A DNA stretch of 64,000 bases from the NCBI RefSeq assembly GCF_000300275.1, contig NZ_AMRN01000013.1, forward strand, positions 1 through 64,000, written 5' to 3'. This document shows, one piece after another, positions 26,279-34,686 of the stretch. The notes below the pieces were generated by a model. It ran no database searches and was not told the origin of the DNA. It was given only the letters and a program-made list of their open reading frames with translations. Made by a program: the position numbers and the translations under genes. The DNA is from Thalassospira profundimaris WP0211 (GTDB lineage: Bacteria; Pseudomonadota; Alphaproteobacteria; Rhodospirillales; Thalassospiraceae). Positions within the stretch are counted from its first letter, which is position 1; each line of letters begins with the position of its first letter.

Positions 26279-26725
26279 TTACTGGGCAGATACAACTTTC
26301 ATTACCAGTTTTCCGTCCGGCTTGATCGGGCCGTCTTCCTTGGCCCCCAGGGTGTATTCGAAAACACCCGTTTTCATGCCACCGGCTTCGGAATGCACCA
26401 TCAGCATCAACATTTCGCCGGACTTGACCGGTTCCTGCAGGATGGCGGATACATCCATGTTTTCACCCTTTTTAAGCGGTGCATAGCCAACAACCGGTCC
26501 CGGCTTCATATCGCTGTTGGTGCGATGGACAACCAGCCAGCCGTTTTCGCCTGCCATGATTTTCGATGCGGTCACCACCCCAGCCGAAACATCCTGATCC
26601 ATGGCTTCGACCATCGGACCCATTGCGTTTGCCGCACCGGCACCACCGAATACAAAACCGGCACTCAACATCATTGCCGTGATCACGCCGGTTGCTTTTG
26701 CCGTTGCTTTGGCTTTGAAGGTCAT
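26279..26725 (-). CDS. Secreted DUF7282-like protein of unknown function
   Basis: A 148-residue protein with a signal peptide ending near GGAGAANA. The mature part has two related half-domains: VVTASKIMAGENGWLVVHR and GYAPLKKGENMDVSAIL, then MLMLMVHSEAGG and GVFEYTLG. This resembles the DUF7282 pattern of paired strands with conserved VH and H-D/E-G motifs. Start MTFKAKAT is placed at the end of a GGAGACTTCAC leader. It lies 125 bp downstream of the anti-sigma gene on the same strand, so it may belong to that sigma factor's regulon. Confidence 0.65.
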   Translation of the reverse strand: MTFKAKATAKATGVITAMMLSAGFVFGGAGAANAMGPMVEAMDQDVSAGVVTASKIMAGENGWLVVHRTNSDMKPGPVVGYAPLKKGENMDVSAILQEPVKSGEMLMLMVHSEAGGMKTGVFEYTLGAKEDGPIKPDGKLVMKVVSAQ

Positions 26726-26850
26726 GTGAAGTCTCCTTTGCTTTTGATCTGGAACGCGCTGTTTTCTGCGCTCGCTCATGTCATGCGTTTCATCGCACAC
26801 ACAGAAGCTACGCAGCCAAATCAATCGGGTTTCAGCAAAGGTGACTTTTT

Positions 26851-27591
26851 TTACTGAGCGACGGAAATAAGGCGCCCATGGATCGCAGGACCGGTTGGCT
26901 GACCAGTTGGTGAACCGCCTTCGGGCTCCAAGCTGATGCCAAACGTTGCATTGCGCAACATGGCCGGATCAAACCCGCCAAGCTGTTTGGTTGTCGGATT
27001 GGCGATGTTTTCAAGCAGGCCAAGCGATTTTGGTTTCGGCCCGGTTTCCTCGGTCACAATCCACAGCTGATAGGTCTTGCCTTCGGGTACTGTCGCCTCG
27101 ACCGGGCGAATGGTAACTTCGCGGGTTTCAAGATCAACACTCATGACAAAGGCCGGTTGGGTGTCATCGCGATGGAAGACGGCAACAAACTGTCCGTTCT
27201 GCACCGGGGAATTCAGATCACCTGAAAGCACAACCGCAATCAGACTGGCAGCAATCGCCGCAGCCCCCAACGCACCGGCGCGCCAAACGGCCAGTCGACG
27301 TTTGAGTTTGGCGAATTCCACCACACCCGGCACCTGTTGGCTGGCGGCTTGGCGCGTAGCCTGTGCGGCACCTTCGATCCGGGCACGAATACCGGCAAAC
27401 AGATCGCGCGACGGGGCAACCGCATCATAATGGGCATTTAACGGCGACAGGCGCGCTTCCCAGTCAGAAATCGCGCGATCAAGTTCGGGTTCCTGGCTGC
27501 GACGTGTCTCAACGGATTGGCGTTGTGCGGGCTCAAGAGTCCCCAACACATATTCCGCCGCCAACATGTCAATATCATCCCGGTCCGTCAT
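26851..27591 (-). CDS. RskA/anti-sigma-K family membrane anti-sigma factor
   Basis: A 246-residue protein. The cytoplasmic N-terminus (LAAEYVLGTLEPAQRQSVE) binds the sigma factor, one transmembrane helix lies near 100-120 (GALGAAAIAASLIAVVL), and the periplasmic anti-sigma-K domain contains VPEGKTYQLWIV and FGISLEPEGGSPTGQPTGP. Its start ATG overlaps the sigma factor stop (ATGA). Classical membrane-bound control of an ECF sigma; the releasing signal is unknown. Confidence 0.88.
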   Translation of the reverse strand: MTDRDDIDMLAAEYVLGTLEPAQRQSVETRRSQEPELDRAISDWEARLSPLNAHYDAVAPSRDLFAGIRARIEGAAQATRQAASQQVPGVVEFAKLKRRLAVWRAGALGAAAIAASLIAVVLSGDLNSPVQNGQFVAVFHRDDTQPAFVMSVDLETREVTIRPVEATVPEGKTYQLWIVTEETGPKPKSLGLLENIANPTTKQLGGFDPAMLRNATFGISLEPEGGSPTGQPTGPAIHGRLISVAQ

Positions 27592-28130
27592 GTTCCCAGG
27601 CATTCCTTTAATTGTCTCAGGCTGCGATGCAGCCATGTCTTGATCGTTCCGACCGGTTGGGCAAAGCGTTCAGCCAGTTCGGCACGTGACCAGCCTTCGA
27701 GATAGGCCAGCTTTACAATCTGCTGGCGGTCGTCTTCGAGATCGTTCAGGCAATGGTCAAGCTGACGCATCTCGTCTGCAACAGCCATCTGGTCAAATGC
27801 AGAGTCCGACGATATCAGCGTTTCAATATCTGCATCATCGATATCGGCTTCCGGGCGTTGCCGCCGGACGATATCAATCGCCCGGTTACGGGCAATGGTT
27901 GCCATCCATGTAATGATCGAGGCACGACCGGGCTCGAAATCCCCCGCCTTTTGCCAGATACGCACATAAATGTCCTGAAGGGCGTCCTCGCTCTCGGCGC
28001 GATTTCTCAAGATACGCAGGACGATACCGAAAAGTTTCGCTGATGTTGCATTATAAAGCTGTTCGAAGGCATCCGTATTGCCTTCGATCGACTGCCTCAG
28101 CAGGTTTTCCAAATCCCGGGTCGATGTCAT
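27588..28130 (-). CDS. ECF RNA polymerase sigma factor (SigK-like)
   Basis: A 180-residue group IV sigma factor. Region 2 includes AFEQLYNATSAKLFGIVLRI and the DALQDIYVRIWQKAGDF -10-binding helix; region 4 includes YLEGWSRAELAERFAQPVGTIKTWLHRSL. Start MTSTRDLENL follows GGTGGGT. It is translationally coupled to its anti-sigma partner. Target promoters probably include its own and that of the secreted protein gene at 26279-26725. Confidence 0.92.
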   Translation of the reverse strand: MTSTRDLENLLRQSIEGNTDAFEQLYNATSAKLFGIVLRILRNRAESEDALQDIYVRIWQKAGDFEPGRASIITWMATIARNRAIDIVRRQRPEADIDDADIETLISSDSAFDQMAVADEMRQLDHCLNDLEDDRQQIVKLAYLEGWSRAELAERFAQPVGTIKTWLHRSLRQLKECLGT

Positions 28131-28305
28131 ACCCACCGCCACATGCATACAGCCCGCCCGACGTGCGGCTGTATGAAAGAAACAAATACGGGATCGCGCA
28201 TGATCCCGAGCCAAAACACTTTACGCCGCCAGATAGCAACCTGATCAGTTTTATTTCAAAGAAAACAACGCGTAGGGCTGCCTCCTTGCATGGCAGGTTT
28301 GCCGC

Positions 28306-29175
28306 TCAGACCTGATATTCCTCGGCGATATTGTTGGCCGCCTTGATCAGGGCATCCATCACAAGACGCACGCCGGGCGATCGGCGCATATCCGGGTGCA
28401 CCACCATCCACACACTTTCACGGCTGCGGCCTTCGACATCTGCGTGGATCAATTCGAGTTCATCATCGCGATCACCAAAATAGCGCGGCAAAACGCCGAC
28501 GCCATGGCCGGCGGCAATGAACTGACGGACGGTTTCGGTATCATCAGCACGGAACCGACAGGGCAATTCCCGATCAAGGACCGTGCGCACCCATTCCCGT
28601 TTGGATGCACCATATGTGGTGTCCTCATAACCGCAAAATTCCCAGTCCATTTCCGGCACGCGGTCCTTATAGCCAACCCCGCCATACAGCCCCACACCCA
28701 GTTCAACCAGTTTGCGGGTAATCAGGCCCGGTTCACGCGGCGTGATCATGCGTACGGCGACATCGGCTTCACGCCGCGCCAGATTGACGATATTCGCCGC
28801 GCCAATGATTTCGAATTCGAGTCCCTTATGCGCCTTGAGCAATCGGGCAAGACGCGGTGCGAACAATACACGTCCGGCGACCGGGGGCACGGAAATGCGC
28901 ACAACCCCGTGGGCGGCTTCATCGCCCTTTGCCTGTCGCTCGAATGTCAGGGCTTCTTCTTCGACTCGTTCGGCCACAGGAACAAGGTTTCGACCTGCTG
29001 ATGTCAGCTGCCAGCCACGTGGCAATCGGTCAAAAAGTTTTGTGCCAAGATCACTTTCGAGCGCCTCGATCCGCCTCGCAACGGTGGTATGTTCTTTACG
29101 CAAACGTCGCGCCGCACCGGACAGGCTATTTTCTTCCGCAAGAACAAGGAAGTAGCGTAAATCATTCCAATTCAT
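28306..29175 (-). CDS. LysR-family transcriptional regulator
   Basis: A 289-residue LTTR. The N-terminal winged helix has MNWNDLRYFLVLAEENSLSG and AARRLRKEHTTVARRIEALE. The C-terminal effector domain includes GVVRISVPPVAGR and HGVGVLPRYFGD. It is transcribed away from a DUF1127-like gene; the gap holds a TTGCA-N9-TGCAA site of LysR type. Effector and targets are unknown. Confidence 0.9.
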   Translation of the reverse strand: MNWNDLRYFLVLAEENSLSGAARRLRKEHTTVARRIEALESDLGTKLFDRLPRGWQLTSAGRNLVPVAERVEEEALTFERQAKGDEAAHGVVRISVPPVAGRVLFAPRLARLLKAHKGLEFEIIGAANIVNLARREADVAVRMITPREPGLITRKLVELGVGLYGGVGYKDRVPEMDWEFCGYEDTTYGASKREWVRTVLDRELPCRFRADDTETVRQFIAAGHGVGVLPRYFGDRDDELELIHADVEGRSRESVWMVVHPDMRRSPGVRLVMDALIKAANNIAEEYQV

Positions 29176-29219
29176 AGGCGTTATTTGGTCCCTTGGAATC
29201 TGTCAAAATCGTCGTGCAT

Positions 29220-29242
29220 TTTTGCACAGTAGCTATGCAAAA
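29220..29242. promoter_or_regulatory. LysR-type operator in the lysR / DUF1127 gap
   Basis: TTTTGCA (29220-29226) and TGCAAAA (29236-29242) flank a 9-bp spacer, an interrupted dyad containing the T-N11-A pattern typical of LTTRs. It is 45 bp from the LysR start and 83 bp from the divergent start. Adjacent GTGCA-TTTT-TGCAC overlaps it. Confidence 0.55.
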
Positions 29243-29324
29243 CAAAGTAGTTCCCGTTTTATTTCGCATATGACATTTTCCGCCCATCGAAACGCAAATC
29301 AACCGTAGATCATAGGAGGCCATC

Positions 29325-29558
29325 ATGGCACACACGGTTTCCGCTGCACCGCAATTCAATGCTGCTACCGACCCGTTCGCGAAACGCATGCCGTTCGGAT
29401 CGCTTCTTGGCCAGATCGCAAGCAAGATCGGCCCCTCACGTGCCCATAAGGCCGCGAACTACGGTTGGGATTCACTTAGCCACGCAGAACTTGCCGACCT
29501 CGGTCTGCAGCGCAAGTTCAACGGTTCGACCTGGTATGTGGACCGTATCAAAGGCTAG
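29325..29558 (+). CDS. Small DUF1127-like protein
   Basis: A 77-residue basic protein. The C-terminal WDSLSHAELADLGLQRKF resembles the YjiS/DUF1127 motif, an RNA- or protein-binding helix common in alphaproteobacteria and linked to phosphate, stress and small-RNA control. The ribosome-binding site AGGAGG is perfect. Divergent from lysR and ended by a strong terminator, so it is a single-gene unit. DUF1127 assignment is moderate because the arginine-rich first half of the motif is weak. Confidence 0.7.
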   Translation: MAHTVSAAPQFNAATDPFAKRMPFGSLLGQIASKIGPSRAHKAANYGWDSLSHAELADLGLQRKFNGSTWYVDRIKG

Positions 29559-29606
29559 GCCTTGAATCGGTTGCGACACCGAAAAGTCGCATGGACTACC
29601 CTGATG

Positions 29607-29636
29607 AAAAAAGGGACCCGTTTGGGTCCCTTTTTT
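29607..29636. terminator. Rho-independent terminator after the DUF1127-like gene
   Basis: AAAAAAGGGACCC pairs perfectly with GGGTCCCTTTTTT around GTTT. Almost the same hairpin recurs at 33961-33989. Confidence 0.93.
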
Positions 29637-30068
29637 GTGCTTGGGCTTCATTTAGATACGAATGGGATACCAGCGGGTAAGTCTCGTCATACCACCAGAC
29701 AAATGACTCGTAGTCATTTTTGAGAATTCTCATTCCAGCCCAACCCCATAAGGTTCTTATCCCAGCAACCCATAAAACCCTGGCGATTTTTCGACAAAGA
29801 TTTGTCTGATGAAATGACAATAGAAATCCAATATCAAAATAAACTCATGAAGACTGAAAAACAAAGGATTACAGCGCGTATATATATGTTTTTACGGCAG
29901 AAGTCCTATTCGACAACACAAAGAATGCATCCCTGCCATACCTTGACGCATGGCTGAACGAAGGGCGTAGAATTGCTCTATCAATTCAGGATCATGTCCG
30001 AAAAAGGCCTGCTTCCCCGCCACCGCAGTCACCTTTTTCATCCTGAAAAAAGACAAGAGAGCAAGAAA
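29637..30068. other. AT-rich intergenic region upstream of the gluconate-dehydrogenase-type operon
   Basis: This 432-bp stretch is visibly more AT-rich than its neighbours. It holds a perfect 8-bp stem AAATGACT-CGT-AGTCATTT (29701-29719) and the palindrome GAGAATTCTC nearby. A 74-codon TTG-started frame on the minus strand (29596-29820) reads through the terminator and lacks a ribosome-binding site. The operon promoter should lie near 29900-30050. Confidence 0.5.
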
Positions 30069-30767
30069 ATGAGTGAAGCAAACTTCAAGCTGAACCGACG
30101 CAGTTTCCTGCAAGCCGGCGCAGTCGGGACGATGCTTTCGGCAGGATACTCTGCCAATGCATTTGCCCAATCCGAAACGCCCCACCTTTCAGATTATCAA
30201 CCCGAATATTTCACGGCCGACGAATGGAAGTTCATCGTCGCAGCAACCGACCGCTTGATCCCGGCCGAGGGTGATGGCCCCGGTGCGCTTGATGCGCATG
30301 TTCCGATCTTTATTGACCGTCAGATGGCTGGCGATTTCGGCAATGCCGCAGACTGGTATATGGAAGGTCCGCATGATCCCGATGCACCTGCCGAACTTGG
30401 CTACCAATCACCATTGACGCCAGCCGAAGCTTACCGGGCCGGTATCGCCGAACTGAACGCATTGTGTCAGACCGAACACGGCGCTGTTTTTGCCGAACTC
30501 GACAAACAGACCAAAGATGCCGTTCTCGCCGCACTTGATGCAGGTGAAATCAAACTGTCGAGCACGCAGGGTGCCGATCTGTTTGATCTGTTGCTGCAAA
30601 ACACCAAGGAAGGCTATTTCGCCGACCCGATGTATGGCGGCAACCACGAAATGGCTGCGTGGAACCATATCGGTTTCCCCGGCGCCCGTGCGAGCTTCCG
30701 CGAATGGGTTGGTGTCGAAAAACCCTACCCGCTTGGTCCCGTCGACATTTCCGGAAAGAGGGGCTGA
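30069..30767 (+). CDS. Gluconate 2-dehydrogenase subunit 3 family protein (Tat-exported small subunit)
   Basis: A 232-residue protein with Tat signal NRRSFLQAGAVG and the subunit 3 pattern YFTADEWKFIVAATDRLIPAEGDGPGALDAHVPIFID. It acts as the exporting and stabilising partner for the flavoprotein encoded next, 5 bp downstream. Start ATG 30069 gives the Tat n-region at the usual distance. The ribosome-binding site is weak (GAGAGCAAGAAA). The complex oxidises gluconate or a similar sugar acid or polyol in the periplasm. Confidence 0.9.
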   Translation: MSEANFKLNRRSFLQAGAVGTMLSAGYSANAFAQSETPHLSDYQPEYFTADEWKFIVAATDRLIPAEGDGPGALDAHVPIFIDRQMAGDFGNAADWYMEGPHDPDAPAELGYQSPLTPAEAYRAGIAELNALCQTEHGAVFAELDKQTKDAVLAALDAGEIKLSSTQGADLFDLLLQNTKEGYFADPMYGGNHEMAAWNHIGFPGARASFREWVGVEKPYPLGPVDISGKRG

Positions 30768-30772
30768 TCACC

Positions 30773-32539
30773 ATGGCAAGACAAGAGAAAAAACGTGACG
30801 TCGTCATCGTTGGTCTTGGCTGGACCGGCTCGATCCTTGGCATGGAACTTTGCAACGAAGGCCTTGATGTTCTGGCACTCGAACGCGGTGAAGATCGCGA
30901 TACCGTTCCTGATTGGAAATATCCAAATGTCGCGGATGAACTGAAATACGGTGTCCGCTATGGCTTTATGCAGAAGCCGCGCAACTCGACCCTGACGATC
31001 CGCCGTGACCTGTCGGAAACAGCGCTTCCCTATCGCCATCTTGGATCGTTTCTTCCCGGTGATGGTGTCGGCGGTGCCGGGATGCACTGGAACGGGCATA
31101 CTTTCCGCCCGATGGCCGAAGAACTTGAACTTCGTTCCTATGTCGAACGCAATTTTGGCGCAGACATTATCCCCGACGACATGACCATTCAGGACTGGGG
31201 CGTGAACTACGCTGAACTTGAACCCTATTTTGACCGCTTCGAGAAGATCGCCGGCATTTCCGGCAAGGCGGGCAATCTCAACGGTGAAACCGTCGAGGGC
31301 GGCAACCCTTTCGAAGCGCCCCGATCAAGCGACTATCCGATGCCACCGCTTGATCAGACAGTTGACTCAAACAAGTTTGCCGATGCGGCAAGAAAGATGG
31401 GGTATCACCCCTATCCGCGCCCAGCCGCAAACGCATCGCGTGCCTATACCAACCCGTATGGCATGCAATTGGGCCCGTGTAACTTCTGCGGGTTCTGTGA
31501 GCGTTATGGCTGCCTGAACTATTCCAAGTCATCCCCGCAGACCTGTATTCTTGATGCCCTCAAACGCAAACCGAACTTCGAATACCGCACCAATGCGGAA
31601 GTTCTGAAAGTCGAACTTGCCAGTGATGGTAAAACGGCAAAAGGCGTTACATATGTCGACGCCAATGGCGAAGAAGTTTTCCAGCCTGCGGACCTGGTCA
31701 TTCTGGCCGCCTATCAGCTGCACAATGTCCATCTGATGTTGCTGTCAGGCATCGGGCAACCCTATAACCCCAGAACGGGTGAAGGTGTAACCGGTAAGAA
31801 CTATGCCTATCAGACCAATGGCGGGACGGCACTGTTCTTCAAGGATATCGACTTCAACCCGTTTGTCGGTGCCGGGTCCAATGGCCACGTGATCGACGAT
31901 TTTGCGATCAATCAGATCGACTTTGCTGCCGAAGGCTTCATTGGCGGCAGTTATATCTCGTCAGGCACCTTCAATGGACAGCCAATCCGTTCCATGCGCC
32001 TGCCGGCCGGAACACCCAAATGGGGTGCAGGTTGGAAAAGCGCGATCAAGGAATGGTACGGCCACTCGATGTCAATCGGCTCGCATGGCTCGAACATGTC
32101 CTATCAGAGCAACTATCTTGATCTTGATCCGACCTACAAGGACAAGCACGGTCGGCCGTTGATGCGCATGACCTTCAACTGGAAGGATAATGACATCCGG
32201 ATGACCCAGTTCATGAAAGGCCGGATTGAAGAGCTGGCCAAAAGCATGAACCCGGACATCATGCAGTCGGGATACAAATCCAAAGGCGCCATGTATGACG
32301 TTCGCCCCTATCAGACGACGCACAATGTCGGCGGCGCCATCATGGGATCAGAACCGAACAAATCGGCACTGAACCGCTATTTGCAAAGCTGGGACGTTCA
32401 TAACGTCTTTGTCATGGGGGCATCTGCCTTCCCACAAAATATCCAGTACAACCCGACGGGCACTGTCGGGGCACTCGCCTATTGGGCTGTGGATGCAATC
32501 CGTAAGGATTACCTGCCCAATCCGCGACCACTGGTATAA
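30773..32539 (+). CDS. GMC-family flavoprotein subunit of a gluconate 2-dehydrogenase-type complex
   Basis: A 588-residue FAD protein. The Rossmann motif VVIVGLGWTGSILGMEL, the HLGSFLPGDGVGGAGMHWNG block and the cysteine cluster CNFCGFCERYGC (C236, C239, C242, C247) are typical of gluconate, 2-ketogluconate and related dehydrogenases. The C-terminal active-site region is FPQNIQYNPTGTVGALAYW. No signal peptide; export would ride on subunit 3. Start ATG follows GAGGGG. Gluconate is the best guess because the Entner-Doudoroff operon lies next door. Confidence 0.9.
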   Translation: MARQEKKRDVVIVGLGWTGSILGMELCNEGLDVLALERGEDRDTVPDWKYPNVADELKYGVRYGFMQKPRNSTLTIRRDLSETALPYRHLGSFLPGDGVGGAGMHWNGHTFRPMAEELELRSYVERNFGADIIPDDMTIQDWGVNYAELEPYFDRFEKIAGISGKAGNLNGETVEGGNPFEAPRSSDYPMPPLDQTVDSNKFADAARKMGYHPYPRPAANASRAYTNPYGMQLGPCNFCGFCERYGCLNYSKSSPQTCILDALKRKPNFEYRTNAEVLKVELASDGKTAKGVTYVDANGEEVFQPADLVILAAYQLHNVHLMLLSGIGQPYNPRTGEGVTGKNYAYQTNGGTALFFKDIDFNPFVGAGSNGHVIDDFAINQIDFAAEGFIGGSYISSGTFNGQPIRSMRLPAGTPKWGAGWKSAIKEWYGHSMSIGSHGSNMSYQSNYLDLDPTYKDKHGRPLMRMTFNWKDNDIRMTQFMKGRIEELAKSMNPDIMQSGYKSKGAMYDVRPYQTTHNVGGAIMGSEPNKSALNRYLQSWDVHNVFVMGASAFPQNIQYNPTGTVGALAYWAVDAIRKDYLPNPRPLV

Positions 32540-32554
32540 GGCAGGGGCATCATC

Positions 32555-33934
32555 ATGAACAAATTTGCAAAACTCGTCGCTGCCCTTCTGGTTTTGGGCA
32601 TCGTTGTACTGGCATTGATTATTTTTGTGCCAGCGTCCAGGACCGCGCCGGTCAGCAGTTTACCGGCCAACTTCAAAGCCGCAGAAGGCCATGGCGAATA
32701 CGTCATGCGCCTGGCAGACTGCAAGGCCTGCCACACTGCCGAAGGCGGCAAACCGTTTGCGGGTGGCCGTGCAATCGAAAGTCCGTTCGGAACGATCTGG
32801 TCGACCAATATCACCCCGGACCCGAAAAACGGTATCGGGGGATATAGCCTCGATGACTTCCGCGCCGCACTTTATGACGGGATTGAACCGGATGGCACGC
32901 ACCTTTATCCGGCCATGCCGTATGAAAACTATCGCAATCTGAAGGAAGAAGACGTACGTGCCTTGTACGACTACTTCATGAACGAAGTCGCACCGGTTTC
33001 GGAAGCGGCCCCCGAGACTGACCTTGCATTTCCATTCAACCAGCGTTGGGGCATTCGTCTGTGGAACTGGCTTGCTCTGGGCGATGCCGGTCACCCGGAT
33101 CTCTATGACGATGCGGTCCTGAACCGTGGCGCCTATCTGATCGACGGTGTCGGCCACTGTGCCGCATGCCATAGCCCGCGTAACACCATCTTTGCGCAAG
33201 CTGGCGAAACTGCCGAAGACAGCGACTACCTTGCGGGTGGTGTCATTGGAAACTGGCCAGCTCCAAGCCTGTATGGCAAAGGGTCTGCACCGGAAAAATG
33301 GAGCGCAAATGACCTTGCTGCCTATCTGTCGACCGGACGTAACAGCCATTCGGCGGTTGCGGGTGAAATGACACAGGTGGTGGGGGAATCCCTGCAATAT
33401 GCCAGTGATGAAGACATGCACGCGATGGTGACGTACCTGCGTCACATCAATGGCAAAACAACTGGTGGACCGGACCAGATGACCAATCTGGCTACCGATG
33501 CCGGGAATGATGCGGACAACAGTATTGCCGCAGCATCGTCCAAACGTGCCGATCTGTCGGGCGAAACCGTGCAACTTCTGGCATCGGCCGATCCTGCGAT
33601 GCCGCTTGGTGCGCGTCTTTATCTCGACAACTGCAATGCCTGTCACTTTGTCAATGGCAAGGGCGCACATGGTGTTTTCCCAGCACTTGACGGCAATGCC
33701 CTTGTGGTATCGGACACAGCCGGTGGCTTGATTGACGTCATCTTGCATGGCGCACGGATGCCATCGACCGACAAGCGTCCGGAACGGCTTGCGATGCCAG
33801 GATTTGGTGATCGTTTGTCTGACGAGGAACTCGCAGAACTTGCAACCTTCGTCCGTCAGGGCTGGTCGAATGATGCGTCGGCCGTAACTGCCGATGACGT
33901 CGCCGAACTTCGCGCTGCAGGCTTCGCTCACTAA
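32555..33934 (+). CDS. Triheme cytochrome c subunit of the dehydrogenase complex
   Basis: A 459-residue membrane-anchored cytochrome. An N-terminal helix (about 5-26) tethers it. Three heme sites are seen: CKACH (56-60), CAACH near 203 and CNACH near 360. This is the usual electron-output subunit of gluconate/alcohol dehydrogenases, passing electrons to ubiquinone. It starts 15 bp after the flavoprotein stop and is the last gene of the operon. Length is normal for the family. Confidence 0.93.
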   Translation: MNKFAKLVAALLVLGIVVLALIIFVPASRTAPVSSLPANFKAAEGHGEYVMRLADCKACHTAEGGKPFAGGRAIESPFGTIWSTNITPDPKNGIGGYSLDDFRAALYDGIEPDGTHLYPAMPYENYRNLKEEDVRALYDYFMNEVAPVSEAAPETDLAFPFNQRWGIRLWNWLALGDAGHPDLYDDAVLNRGAYLIDGVGHCAACHSPRNTIFAQAGETAEDSDYLAGGVIGNWPAPSLYGKGSAPEKWSANDLAAYLSTGRNSHSAVAGEMTQVVGESLQYASDEDMHAMVTYLRHINGKTTGGPDQMTNLATDAGNDADNSIAAASSKRADLSGETVQLLASADPAMPLGARLYLDNCNACHFVNGKGAHGVFPALDGNALVVSDTAGGLIDVILHGARMPSTDKRPERLAMPGFGDRLSDEELAELATFVRQGWSNDASAVTADDVAELRAAGFAH

Positions 33935-33960
33935 CCCAGACGCCACAAAACAACCTCAAT

Positions 33961-33989
33961 AAAAAAGGGACCCGAAAGGGTCCCTTTTT
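33961..33989. terminator. Shared bidirectional terminator between the dehydrogenase and Entner-Doudoroff operons
   Basis: AAAAAAGGGACCC-GAAA-GGGTCCCTTTTT, a perfect stem with T-runs on both strands, sits between two convergent operons. Confidence 0.93.
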
Positions 33990-34023
33990 CGTGTGCAGGC
34001 TTTGGCGTTTGATCCTGAAACAA

Positions 34024-34665
34024 TCAGCCGCGCAGCGCCTTGACCTTGTCGGTCGCTTCCTGTGCAAGTTTGGTGATCGTGCCCCAGTCACCGGCCTTGA
34101 CCGCATCCTTGGGCGCGACCCAGGAGCCCCCCACGGTGATGATGTTTGGCAGGGCCAGATAGTCGGCCAGGTTGGACAGCGACACACCGCCAGTCGGGCA
34201 GAAGGATACCTGCGGCAGTGGCCCCGAAATAGCCTTGAGCATTGAAACACCGCCCTGCTGTTCTGCCGGGAAGAATTTCAGGATGTCGTAGCCATGATCA
34301 ATCAGGTTCATGATTTCCGACGGTGTCCCGGCACCCGGAAGCAACGGGCATCCGGTATCCTTGGCTGCCTTAAGCAAACCTTCGGTATGGCCGGGCGACA
34401 CGGCGAAGGCACATCCGATTTCGGCCATGCGTTCCATCTGTTTGGCATTGATCACGGTGCCCGCACCGGTAATCGCATCGGGCACCTCGGCGATGATGCG
34501 CTTGATGCTTTCTTCGGCCGCGGCGCTCCGCAGGGTGATTTCAAGTACCGGCAGCCCACCAGCGACAAGCGCCTTGGCCAGCGGCACGGCATCGTTGGCG
34601 TCTTCGATCACCAGAACCGGAACGACCGGTGCCTTGAACAGAATTTCACGCGATGAAAGGCTCAT
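34024..34665 (-). CDS. eda: 2-keto-3-deoxy-6-phosphogluconate (KDPG) aldolase
   Basis: A 213-residue class I aldolase that splits KDPG into pyruvate and glyceraldehyde 3-phosphate. The active site shows VLEITLRS (catalytic Glu) and ILKFFPAEQQGG (Schiff-base Lys), with CPTGGV for phosphate binding. Start MSLSSREI follows GGAGGAAAG. Last gene of zwf-pgl-edd-glk-eda, 21 bp after glk. Confidence 0.95.
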   Translation of the reverse strand: MSLSSREILFKAPVVPVLVIEDANDAVPLAKALVAGGLPVLEITLRSAAAEESIKRIIAEVPDAITGAGTVINAKQMERMAEIGCAFAVSPGHTEGLLKAAKDTGCPLLPGAGTPSEIMNLIDHGYDILKFFPAEQQGGVSMLKAISGPLPQVSFCPTGGVSLSNLADYLALPNIITVGGSWVAPKDAVKAGDWGTITKLAQEATDKVKALRG

Positions 34666-34686
34666 TAACTTTCCTCCAGGTTTCGA

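Noticed and set aside
29596-29820. 74-codon frame on the minus strand in the AT-rich gap before the gluconate-type dehydrogenase operon
   Set aside because: It needs a TTG start without a ribosome-binding site and reads through a perfect terminator hairpin, whose bases encode its last dozen residues.
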